This document shows positions 16,913 through 24,302 of a DNA stretch of 64,000 nucleotides, piece after piece. A program made the position numbers and the translations under genes. Origin of the DNA: PALSA-894 sp963828625 (GTDB lineage Bacteria > Pseudomonadota > Alphaproteobacteria > Rhizobiales > Xanthobacteraceae); NCBI GenBank assembly GCA_963828625.1, contig CAWHEX010000011.1, positions 620,001 to 684,000 on the forward strand, in the 5' to 3' direction. The stretch's first letter is position 1. Every line of letters begins with the position of its first letter. The notes under the pieces are model-generated. The model did not search any database. It saw only the letters and a program-made list of their open reading frames with translations, and was not told the origin of the DNA.

Positions 16913-17839
16913 CTAGTGCATCGCCGCCGCAGCGCGCGGCATGATCGCGCCGCGATGGCGGATCACCTGCGCGGCGAGGCCGTGCGCCAGCGCGGCCGAC
17001 GTGACCGGGGCCTGTCCGCTGAGCCGCGCCGCGAGATAGGCCGCGTTGAACGAATCCCCCGCCGCCGTCGTATCCACCGGCTCGACCACTTCGGGCACCG
17101 GCACGCTTTCGCGCCCGGATTTGTCCGCCACCATCGCGTTCTCCGAGCCGTTCTTCACCACGATCTCGCCGATGCCGAAGGCCTGCAGCCGGTTGACCGT
17201 CGCCTCCGGATTGGCGTCGCCCCACAGCACCGCCTCATCCTCGAATGTGGGAAGTGCGATGTCGACGCGCTTGAGTGCTTCGCCGAACACCGTGCGGGTG
17301 CGCGCGAGATCGCCCTTCCAGCCGCGCGGGCGGAAATTGCCGTCGAACGCGACGAGCACGCCCTGCTTGCGCGCCAGCTCGAGCGCGGCGAGGAAACGGC
17401 CGAGCCCGGTGTTGGAATAAAGCGACAGCGTGACGCCGGAAAAATAGATGACCCGCGCCGAGAGGAGCGCCTCGGCGACCACCGCCCAGTTCGGCAGCTC
17501 GAACAGGTCGCGTGCCGGCGAGGTATCGCGCCAGTAGTAGAATTTGCGCTCGCCCTTTTTGTCGGTCTCGATCAGATGCAGGCCGGGCATCCGCCCCGGC
17601 ACGCGCATGATCAGTTCCGTGTTCACGCCTTCGGCTGCGGCAAGCGCCATCAGCCGGTCCGAGTAGGGGTCATCGCCCATCGCGCTCGCGTACGCGGTCG
17701 GAATGTCGGCGCGCGCCAGATAGACGGCGGTGTTGAACGTGTCGCCGCCGAAGGCGAGCCCATAACGATTCTTCGGTCCTCGCGCGAGCTCGATCATCAC
17801 TTCGCCGACGCAGATCACGCGATTTCTTGCTTCTGCCAT
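16913..17839 (-). CDS. kdgK: PfkB-family sugar kinase, probable 2-keto-3-deoxygluconate kinase
   Basis: 308 residues. PfkB signatures: GGDTFNTAVYLAR (substrate site, about 31-43) and the catalytic DTTAAGDSFNAAYLA (about 257-271, with the base Asp in GDS). YYWRDTSPAR and GVTLSLY are typical of KdgK. The enzyme makes KDPG from KDG and ATP, feeding the aldolase encoded at 15186-15824 on the opposite strand. A run of predicted pentonate/hexonate functions (dehydratase at 24303) makes sugar-acid breakdown a theme of this region. Confidence 0.87.
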   Translation of the reverse strand: MAEARNRVICVGEVMIELARGPKNRYGLAFGGDTFNTAVYLARADIPTAYASAMGDDPYSDRLMALAAAEGVNTELIMRVPGRMPGLHLIETDKKGERKFYYWRDTSPARDLFELPNWAVVAEALLSARVIYFSGVTLSLYSNTGLGRFLAALELARKQGVLVAFDGNFRPRGWKGDLARTRTVFGEALKRVDIALPTFEDEAVLWGDANPEATVNRLQAFGIGEIVVKNGSENAMVADKSGRESVPVPEVVEPVDTTAAGDSFNAAYLAARLSGQAPVTSAALAHGLAAQVIRHRGAIMPRAAAAMH

Positions 17840-17979
17840 GCCTCACCGGGTTCCAAGCGGCGCAATGAAGCACGGGGGAGGGGCCTTGTCATTGGGGCAG
17901 CGAGACATTCGGTTCCCGCCACTGCCGCATGGGGAACCCCAAGCGGGCGCAAAACGTTCTCCGCCGAAGGGAGATTGCC

Positions 17980-18345
17980 ATGAGCCCCTATTCTTCGTTC
18001 CGCGACCTCGTCGTGATCGACATCCCTCAACCGGTCGACCGCGAGCCGCTCGTCCTCGATGAGGACATCACCGCCCGCGATGCCTGGCTGTTCGCGCCGC
18101 TGATCGCGGCGGCGGTAGCGTTGCCGATTATCGTCGGCACGCTGCTCGGCGTCGGCGCGGTGCATATGGTCAGTGCGGAGCGTTCCGTCTCGGCGACCGA
18201 CGCCGACCACGTTCGCGAGCCGCTGGCCCGACCAGCCCATGACCGTCCTTCGCTAGGGGAGAGCCATGAACCGCAAACCCGACGACGAGCAGCAAGAGAA
18301 GCAGAAACAGCAGCAGCGCGGTGGCGGCGACCGCCAGCAGCATAA
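17980..18345 (+). CDS. Small single-span membrane protein, unknown function
   Basis: ATG 17980 follows GAAGGGAG. The first 85 residues look genuine: an acidic segment (IDIPQPVDREPLVLDEDI) then one membrane helix (WLFAPLIAAAVALPIIVGTL). After about residue 80 the frame overlaps the next small gene and becomes Arg-rich. A TAG at 18254-18256 in the +1 frame may be the real end if one base is extra, as elsewhere in this window. Function unknown. Confidence 0.5.
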   Translation: MSPYSSFRDLVVIDIPQPVDREPLVLDEDITARDAWLFAPLIAAAVALPIIVGTLLGVGAVHMVSAERSVSATDADHVREPLARPAHDRPSLGESHEPQTRRRAAREAETAAARWRRPPAA

Positions 18346-18427
18346 CGAGCAGCAGCAGCAGGGCGGCCGCGAGCAATACAAGCCCGGCGAGCGTAACCGG
18401 CAGAGCGATCAGGGCGGGCAGAAGTAG
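18266..18427 (+). CDS. Q-rich 53-residue hydrophilic protein
   Basis: A short frame, ATG 18266 to TAG 18425-18427, preceded at ideal spacing by AGGGGAGAG. The product is Gln/Gly/Arg/Lys rich (MNRKPDDEQQEKQKQQQRGG and then repeated QQ/GG clusters) with no hydrophobic segment, so probably disordered and cytoplasmic. The low-complexity CAG repeats could also be noise, but the ribosome site and clean stop favour expression. Partner may be the membrane protein just upstream. Confidence 0.5.
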   Translation: MNRKPDDEQQEKQKQQQRGGGDRQQHNEQQQQGGREQYKPGERNRQSDQGGQK

Positions 18428-18494
18428 CCCCCGCTCTCAACTGCGGGCGGGAAGCCGCCTACCGCATGGCGCGCGGACATGGCAACGTTGCGAC

Positions 18495-19664
18495 ATGTCC
18501 ACCGCGCCGCATTTCCCGATCGACGTGCAGGATTTCTGGCGCGATCCCTATCCGGCGTTCGCGCGGATGCGGCGGGAGGCGCCGATCGCGTTCGTGCCAC
18601 AGCTCGGCTCGACGCTGCTGACGCGGCGCGACGATATCTTCGTCTCCGAAAAGCGCATCGACGTATTTTCGTCCGACCAGCCAGCCGGCCTGATGGTCAA
18701 GCTGATGGGCCACAACATGATGCGCAAGGACGGCGACGCGCACATGGCGGAGCGCTCGGTCTTCTTTCCCGCCGTGTCGCCGCGCGCCGTGCGGGCGCAC
18801 TGGCTCGCCGAATTCCAGGCGCATGCGGACCGCATTCTCGATGAACTCGCGCCGACGGGCCGCGCCGACCTGCTCTCGGACTTCGCGCTACCGCTGTCGG
18901 GCGAGTGCCTGAAGTCCGTCACGGGGCTCACCAACATCCGCTTTTCCGAGATGGATGCGTGGTCGCAGGGCATGATCGAGGGCATCGCGAACTACACAGG
19001 CGACCGCGAGATCGAGGCGCGCTGCCATGCGGCGACCGCCGGCATCGATGCGGCGATCGACGACATGTTGCCCGTCGTGCGCAAGGTGCCGAACCATTCG
19101 CTGCTCAGCGTGATGATCCACGGCGGCATGCCGGAAGAAAACGTGCGCCACAACATCAAGCTGACGATCTCGGGCGGGCAGAACGAGCCGCGCAAGGCGA
19201 TCGCGGGCTGCATTTGGGCGCTGCTAACGCATCCGGATGAGTTCGCGCGCGTGCGCGACGGCCAAGTGTCGTGGCTGCAGGTGTTCGAGGAATTCGCGCG
19301 CTGGATTTCGCCGATCGGGATGTCGCCGCGCCGCATCGCCAAGGCGGCGACCGTGAACGGCGTCGATTTCGAGCCGGAGGATCGCGTGTTCCTGATGTTC
19401 GGTTCGGCCAACCGCGACGAAGCGCACTTCGCCGATGCCGACACGTTCGATCTGACGCGCGACACCGCCAAGAGCATCGCGTTCGGCGCGGGCCCACATT
19501 TCTGCGCGGGCGCGGCGGCGTCGCGCGCGATGATCGCCGATGTGGCGTTGCCCAGCGTGTTCGCGCGGCTGAAGGGCCTGACGCTCGATGCGCGCGAGCC
19601 GGTGCGCGTCACCGGCTGGGCGTTCCGCGGATTGCAGAACCTGCCGGTGAAGTGGGGCGCATAG
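18495..19664 (+). CDS. Cytochrome P450
   Basis: 389 residues, a soluble bacterial P450. The heme-binding loop FGAGPHFCAGA carries the axial Cys (about residue 337). The K-helix ExxR is EFAR in EEFARWISP. The I-helix is ISGGQNEPRKAI, in which the usual AGxDT acid-alcohol pair is replaced by GGQNEP, a pattern I associate with a P450 branch common in rhizobia-like genomes. It needs a ferredoxin and reductase, neither encoded nearby. Substrate unknown. ATG 18495 chosen at the conserved N-terminus (FPIDVQDFWRDPYPAF). Confidence 0.9.
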   Translation: MSTAPHFPIDVQDFWRDPYPAFARMRREAPIAFVPQLGSTLLTRRDDIFVSEKRIDVFSSDQPAGLMVKLMGHNMMRKDGDAHMAERSVFFPAVSPRAVRAHWLAEFQAHADRILDELAPTGRADLLSDFALPLSGECLKSVTGLTNIRFSEMDAWSQGMIEGIANYTGDREIEARCHAATAGIDAAIDDMLPVVRKVPNHSLLSVMIHGGMPEENVRHNIKLTISGGQNEPRKAIAGCIWALLTHPDEFARVRDGQVSWLQVFEEFARWISPIGMSPRRIAKAATVNGVDFEPEDRVFLMFGSANRDEAHFADADTFDLTRDTAKSIAFGAGPHFCAGAAASRAMIADVALPSVFARLKGLTLDAREPVRVTGWAFRGLQNLPVKWGA

Positions 19665-19733
19665 CGGTCATGCGCGGCTGCGGCGTGCGTTCCCGCGGCC
19701 GCTCGCGTATCTCCGCGCCAACAAAGGCAATCC

Positions 19734-20639
19734 ATGACCGCTGAAAGTCCGGCATCGGCCGCGCGGCCGAACGCGAAACTCATTGCTGTCGCGTGCGGGA
19801 TCGGTGCCGCGGCTTGCTGGGCCGTGGGCCTCACGGCGGCGCGCCACGGCATCGCGATCGGCCTCACGCCGATGGACCTCGCGTTCCACCGCTTCATGTG
19901 GTCGGGGCTGATCATGCTGCCGTTCGCATGGCGCTTCGGCCTGCGCGATCTCGGCGGCGTCGGCTGGGGCGTCGGCACCGTGCTGATGGTGCTCGGCGGG
20001 CCCGGCCTGTCGATCTTCAGCCACGCGGGCTTCATCCTCGCGCCGCTCGGGCATGGCGCCGTGATCCAGCCTTCCGTCGCGACACTCGGCGGCCTGCTGC
20101 TCGCCACGCTGATCCTGCACGAACATTCTTCGCGGGCGCGCATCGCCGGCGCATTCGTGATCGTCGCTGGCCTGGCGCTGATGGGCATCGATGCGCTGCT
20201 CAACATCGGCACGCATGCGCTCGGCGGCGATGCGCTGTTCGTTGCGGCCGGGCTGTGCTGGGCGTCGATGCTGACGATCCTGCGATTGCGCGGGATCGAT
20301 AGCGTGCGCGCGACTATCGTGATCAGCGTGCTTTCGCTGCTGATTTACGCGCCGCTGCATGCGGTGCTGTTCGGTTTCGGCAGCATGGCGGCGGTGGGAT
20401 GGAAGGAGAACCTGCTGCAGATTTTCGCGCAGGGCATCCTGTCGGGTCCGCTCGCAACCTATTTCTCCGCATACGCGGCGAGTGTGCTCGGTACCGGGCG
20501 CGGCGCGACCTTCTCGGCACTGGTGCCGGCGTTCACGATCCTGATCGGCGTGCTGGCGCTCGGCGAATGGCCGACGCTGATTCAGCTTGCCGGATTGGCC
20601 GTGGTGGCGGTCGGCTTCCGGCTGGTGATGAAGCGCTAG
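19734..20639 (+). CDS. EamA/DMT-family transporter
   Basis: 301 residues with ten predicted membrane helices in two EamA repeats (about 17-145 and 163-298), beginning IAVACGIGAAACWAVGLTAARHG. Members export metabolites or amino acids by exchange. Lies 69 bp after the P450 gene and may share its transcript. The stop codon abuts a palindromic repeat likely to end transcription. Confidence 0.85.
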   Translation: MTAESPASAARPNAKLIAVACGIGAAACWAVGLTAARHGIAIGLTPMDLAFHRFMWSGLIMLPFAWRFGLRDLGGVGWGVGTVLMVLGGPGLSIFSHAGFILAPLGHGAVIQPSVATLGGLLLATLILHEHSSRARIAGAFVIVAGLALMGIDALLNIGTHALGGDALFVAAGLCWASMLTILRLRGIDSVRATIVISVLSLLIYAPLHAVLFGFGSMAAVGWKENLLQIFAQGILSGPLATYFSAYAASVLGTGRGATFSALVPAFTILIGVLALGEWPTLIQLAGLAVVAVGFRLVMKR

Positions 20640-20687
20640 AGCATGACCCCGAAAAATGGGAACCGGCTTTCGGACAAGGTCGTGCTC
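20639..20687. repeat. Palindromic intergenic repeat (copy 2), terminator-like
   Basis: Outer arms GAGCATGACC and GGTCGTGCTC pair at 9 of 10 positions plus one G-T; inner arms CCGAAA and TTTCGG pair perfectly around the conserved GGGAACCGG. It is the same family as 1268-1314 in the other orientation, and again lies exactly between convergent gene ends. Confidence 0.75.
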
Positions 20688-20696
20688 AAAGGATAA

Positions 20697-21929
20697 CTAG
20701 GCTTCGGCGCCTGCATATTTCCCGGCGGTCGCGGGGAACATCGACTTGATGATCTTGAGCTTGGAGATATCCGCGGTCGCGTCCATGTGCAGGAAGATCG
20801 CGGCATCGCGGAAGAGCTTCTCCACGCCGAAATCGAGCATCACGCCGTTGCCGCCGTGCAGCTCCATCGCGTGTTGCGCGACCTTGAAGATCTCCTCCGA
20901 GGCGAACACCTTGACCATGTTGCACAGCGTGTCGGCGTCCGGCGCATTCTCGTCGACCGCCTGCGCGGCGCGCCCGAGCAGCGCACGCACCGCCTCGATG
21001 CGCGTCGCCATGTCGGCGAGCCGCAGCGCGACCGCCTGATGCTTGATCAGGATGCGCCCGCCCTGCACGTAGTTCTGCACGTAATCGGAAGTGACCTCGA
21101 AGGCACGCACGCCGACGCCGAGATTTTTCGAGGCCTGGATGATCTTGCCGGGGCGGAAATAGATGCCGGCCTTGCCGAGTGAATCGTTCTCCACCAGCAG
21201 ATGGTCGGCGGGCACGCGCATGTCCTCGAACACGAGCTCGCCATTGTTCATGAAGCGGCAGCCCATCGTCTCGTTGCAACGCGCGACGGTGAGGCCGGGC
21301 GTGTCGCGTGGCACGAGGAAGCTCGAAGTGCCTTGCAGCATGCCGGTGCCGGGCTTTGTGTTTACATAAACGACGTAAAGGCTTGCGTCGTAGCCGTTCG
21401 AGATGAATTGCTTTCGGCCGTTGATCACCCAGCTATCGCCGTCCTTCACGGCGCGCGTCTGCATCGCGGCCTCGGGCACGTTGTAGGGGAGCCAGCGGTC
21501 GGAAGCGCCGCGCGGCTCGGTCAGGCAGTGCGCGAGCAGGAATTGCGGATCGCCGACGAGGCGGGGAAACCATTTTTCCTGCAGATGGCGCGGCGCGAGG
21601 TTGCGCAGCAGCACGGACACTTTCCAGTTCTGCACCAGCTTGTCGGCCAGACCTGAATCGCCGCGCGCGATCTCCTCGGAAATGAGCGCGAAGGTCTGCA
21701 CCTCGCTGCCCGGCTCGAGCTCGATGCCGCCGAATTCCTCCGGCACACCGAGCGTGCGAATGCCGATCCTGTCGGCGCCTTCGAGGATCGCGCCGGGCAG
21801 CCGGCCGTCCGGGTTCATGTCCCACTCACGCTGCCAGTTCGCCCGGATGAACGGGATGACGGCGTCATCCACGAACGCGCGGCACGAGGCGCGCATCAAG
21901 GTTTGTTCTTCGGAAAGCCCGCTGCTCAT
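20697..21929 (-). CDS. Acyl-CoA dehydrogenase
   Basis: 410 residues with all three ACAD domains: helical N-terminus, a mid beta domain (CLTEPRGASDRW, WVINGRKQFISNGYDASLYVVY) and a C-terminal helical domain (GRILIKHQAVALRLADMATRIEAVRALLGRAAQ in parts; LHGGNGVM). FAD-dependent alpha,beta-dehydrogenation of an acyl-CoA, passing electrons to ETF. At the position of the usual catalytic Glu (YEGT-like motif) this protein reads HMDAT, an Asp, so either another residue acts as base or the substrate class differs. Chain-length preference is not deducible. Confidence 0.88.
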   Translation of the reverse strand: MSSGLSEEQTLMRASCRAFVDDAVIPFIRANWQREWDMNPDGRLPGAILEGADRIGIRTLGVPEEFGGIELEPGSEVQTFALISEEIARGDSGLADKLVQNWKVSVLLRNLAPRHLQEKWFPRLVGDPQFLLAHCLTEPRGASDRWLPYNVPEAAMQTRAVKDGDSWVINGRKQFISNGYDASLYVVYVNTKPGTGMLQGTSSFLVPRDTPGLTVARCNETMGCRFMNNGELVFEDMRVPADHLLVENDSLGKAGIYFRPGKIIQASKNLGVGVRAFEVTSDYVQNYVQGGRILIKHQAVALRLADMATRIEAVRALLGRAAQAVDENAPDADTLCNMVKVFASEEIFKVAQHAMELHGGNGVMLDFGVEKLFRDAAIFLHMDATADISKLKIIKSMFPATAGKYAGAEA

Positions 21930-21979
21930 CGACCGCTCCTGTTACCGGCGGCCAGCTTACGAACAGGCGGCGTTGCGAG

Positions 21980-22501
21980 CTAGCGCATCGACGGCCCTGA
22001 TGGGGCGAAGCCACAACGTTGCTTCAGCGGCTCCACCAGCGCGGCAAAACCCTCCGGCGAAAAGCGCCATTGATGCTCGCCAGCGGATACGGTCAGGTGC
22101 TGCGCGGTGCTGGCATTCAGCGACGAGAGGACGAGCACGAAGGCCGTGTGGTGGACGCGTTCGATGACCTGCACGACGCCATTCGCGCCGGCCGCCACGA
22201 CAAAACGCACCGGGTCGTCGCTGCCGAACTGGAGGGCGATGCGGACATCCTCACCGCGCGGGATGGACTTGAGAGCGGGACTGCTGATCTCGAACGCGTA
22301 GACCGCGATCTCCTTGCGGCAGGCAAGACCGAAACTCGTGTCGGGTGCGTCCGCCGCCTGCGCCAGCAACGCGAAGCCTTGTTCGGTGGCGGCGATGCGC
22401 CACGCGCCGCGCGTTTCGGTCGGGGCTTGGGCTTCTGCGACAGCGCTTCCCATCCCGAGCACCAGCCCGGCGACGGCAAGGCCGGTGCGGAGGGGCGTCA
22501 T
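21980..22501 (-). CDS. Secreted protein of unknown function
   Basis: 173 residues with a signal peptide (TGLAVAGLVLGMGSAVAEAQA) and a small beta-rich domain; two cysteines (in FGLACRKE and LKQRCGF) could form a disulfide. It loosely resembles IalB-like secreted proteins of Rhizobiales, but I would not assign that. Follows the aminotransferase gene by 10 bp (TGA at 22512 side), so it is probably the distal gene of that operon. Confidence 0.7.
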   Translation of the reverse strand: MTPLRTGLAVAGLVLGMGSAVAEAQAPTETRGAWRIAATEQGFALLAQAADAPDTSFGLACRKEIAVYAFEISSPALKSIPRGEDVRIALQFGSDDPVRFVVAAGANGVVQVIERVHHTAFVLVLSSLNASTAQHLTVSAGEHQWRFSPEGFAALVEPLKQRCGFAPSGPSMR

Positions 22502-22511
22502 CGCTGTTCCG

Positions 22512-23693
22512 TTACGCCGCCTTGCGGGTCGACAAGAACTCGCCCATGCGGTCGAGCGCCTTGAGGATGTTCTCGGTGGAGTTGGCGTAGGACACGCGCA
22601 TGTAGCCTTCGCCGAGGATGCCGAAGTCCGGCCCGCCGATCAGCGCGACGCCGGTGTCGTCGAGCAGCGAGGCAGCGAGCGCCTTCGCCTTCCAGCCGGT
22701 GCGCTTCACGTTCGGGAACGCGTAGAACGCGCCTTTCGGCATGATGCACGAGACGCCGGGCAGCTTGTTCAACCCGTCGACAACGATCTTGCGGCGCTTG
22801 TCGAACTCGCGCGCCATGTGGTGCACGGCGTCCTGCGGGCCTTGCAGCGCGGCGAGCCCGGCGAACTGCGTCGGTGCGTTGACGCACGAGTGCAGGTTCA
22901 CGGCGAGCTTGCGCGCGTAGTCGTAAAGCTTGCCGGGGAAAATCGCATAGCCGAGCCGCCAGCCGGTCATCGCGTAGGTCTTGGACCAGCCGTTGAGCAG
23001 GATCAGCCGGTCGCGGATCGACGGATAGTTGAGCAGGCACACGTGCGTTTCGCCGTCATAGACGAGCTGGTCGTAGATTTCGTCCGACATCACCGCGACG
23101 TTCGGCCACTTCTCGAGTCCGGCGACGAACTTGTCGACCTCGGCTTTCGGCGTGACGCCGCCGGTCGGGTTCGCGGGCGAGTTGATGATGATGAGGCGCG
23201 TCTTGTCGGTGATGAGGCTCAGCGTCTCGTCGGCCGAGAACGCGAAGCCGTTTTCTTCGCGGATCGGGATCGGGATCGGCTTCGCGCCGGTGTACTCGAT
23301 CATCGAGCGGTAGATCGGAAAACCGGGGTCCGGATACATGATCTCGACGCCCGGCTCGCCGAACATCAGGATCGACATGAACATGGTGGGCTTGCCGCCG
23401 GGCATGATCATGACTTCGTCGGGCGACACCTTCGCCTTGAAGCGCTTGTCGAGGTCGGCCGCGACCGCTTCGCGCAGCTGCGGAATGCCGTTCGCCGCCG
23501 TGTAGCCGTGGTGGCCGTCGCGGATCGCCTTGATGGCGGCTTCCTGGATGTGCGCGGGCGTCTTGAAGTCCGGCTGGCCGATGCCGAGGTTGATGATGTC
23601 GCGCCCCTGGGCGGCGAGCGCGTTCGCCCGCGCCAGCACCGCGAAGGCGTTCTCCTCGCCGATGCGATCGAAGTTTGCGACAGTTTTCAGCAT
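22512..23693 (-). CDS. Class I/II pyridoxal-phosphate aminotransferase (aspartate-aminotransferase type)
   Basis: 393 residues of fold-type I. PLP Lys238 is in NGWSKTYAMTGWRLGY; NSPANPTGG and SDEIYDQLVY supply Asn and Asp/Tyr cofactor contacts; the substrate-carboxylate Arg is in MRVSYANS. ATG 23693 follows GAGGAAA. Likely acts on aspartate, alanine or aromatic amino acids; by sequence alone the specificity is open. The frame stays open upstream through the next gene, but that region clearly encodes the channel protein in another frame. Confidence 0.9.
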   Translation of the reverse strand: MLKTVANFDRIGEENAFAVLARANALAAQGRDIINLGIGQPDFKTPAHIQEAAIKAIRDGHHGYTAANGIPQLREAVAADLDKRFKAKVSPDEVMIMPGGKPTMFMSILMFGEPGVEIMYPDPGFPIYRSMIEYTGAKPIPIPIREENGFAFSADETLSLITDKTRLIIINSPANPTGGVTPKAEVDKFVAGLEKWPNVAVMSDEIYDQLVYDGETHVCLLNYPSIRDRLILLNGWSKTYAMTGWRLGYAIFPGKLYDYARKLAVNLHSCVNAPTQFAGLAALQGPQDAVHHMAREFDKRRKIVVDGLNKLPGVSCIMPKGAFYAFPNVKRTGWKAKALAASLLDDTGVALIGGPDFGILGEGYMRVSYANSTENILKALDRMGEFLSTRKAA

Positions 23694-23749
23694 GGCATTT
23701 CCTCGTTCGACTTTGTTGGCAGCGGTATAGCGGGTGGGGGCCGGAGAGG

Positions 23750-24196
23750 CTAGCTCTCGTCCCTCTCGGTGAGCCGGCCGACCTGCACTTCGGCCATGCG
23801 CATCACCTCGAAGATGATCGCGACCGACCAGCCGATCAGCAGCAGCCCGTTGAGCGACGTGATCGGGCCGATCAGGCGCTTGCCCGCCGGCGCCGACGGC
23901 TCGCCGTAGCCGAGCGCCGTATAGTTCTCGAAGGCGAACTCGAACGGCGTGACGCCCGCGGGCGCTGCGCCGATCGCGCCGTAGTAGGCCGACCAGACCG
24001 CGATCTCGCACACATGCGCGATCATCAGGCAGACCATCGTGACGGTGAGCAGCGCGACCATGCGCATGAAGGCATGCAGGTGATCGGTGCGCGCGGCGGT
24101 GCGCCGCGTCACCTCGATCACCACGCCGGTCACCAGCGCGTGGATGCCGAAATTGAGCAAGCTGATGAAGCCGCCGGCGAGAAGTTGAACCCACAT
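23750..24196 (-). CDS. Small potassium-channel-like membrane protein
   Basis: About 148 residues with four hydrophobic segments and a pore-like signature FENYTALGYGEP, where TALGYG resembles the K+ selectivity filter TxGYG. The pore lies between the last two helices, preceded by two additional helices. Channel function is inferred from this motif only. Either ATG 24196 (MWVQLLAGG) or a TTG at 24220 could be the start; AAGGGAG lies between them, favouring the ATG. Confidence 0.68.
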   Translation of the reverse strand: MWVQLLAGGFISLLNFGIHALVTGVVIEVTRRTAARTDHLHAFMRMVALLTVTMVCLMIAHVCEIAVWSAYYGAIGAAPAGVTPFEFAFENYTALGYGEPSAPAGKRLIGPITSLNGLLLIGWSVAIIFEVMRMAEVQVGRLTERDES

Positions 24197-24217
24197 GTCG
24201 GCGGCGAAGCTCCCTTG

Positions 24218-24243
24218 CAATGAGCGCTGAGTTCAGCGCATTG
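24218..24243. promoter_or_regulatory. Inverted repeat in a divergent promoter region
   Basis: GCGCTGA (24224-24230) and TCAGCGC (24233-24239) form a perfect 16-bp palindrome, extended outward by CAATG and CATTG with one bulged base. It lies between the minus-strand channel gene and the dehydratase, followed by TTGTCA (24241-24246) and, 17 bp later, TCCAAT, a possible promoter for the dehydratase. A repressor site is plausible. Confidence 0.4.
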
Positions 24244-24302
24244 TCACACTGAAATCAAAGCATTCCAATGTGGCGTCCGCGCGCCTTCGGGGAGGATCAC
24301 CT

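Noticed and set aside
22512..24194. Aminotransferase with a 160-residue N-terminal extension
   Set aside because: The extension is low-quality sequence over the channel gene; ATG 23693 has a good ribosome site and the family N-terminus.
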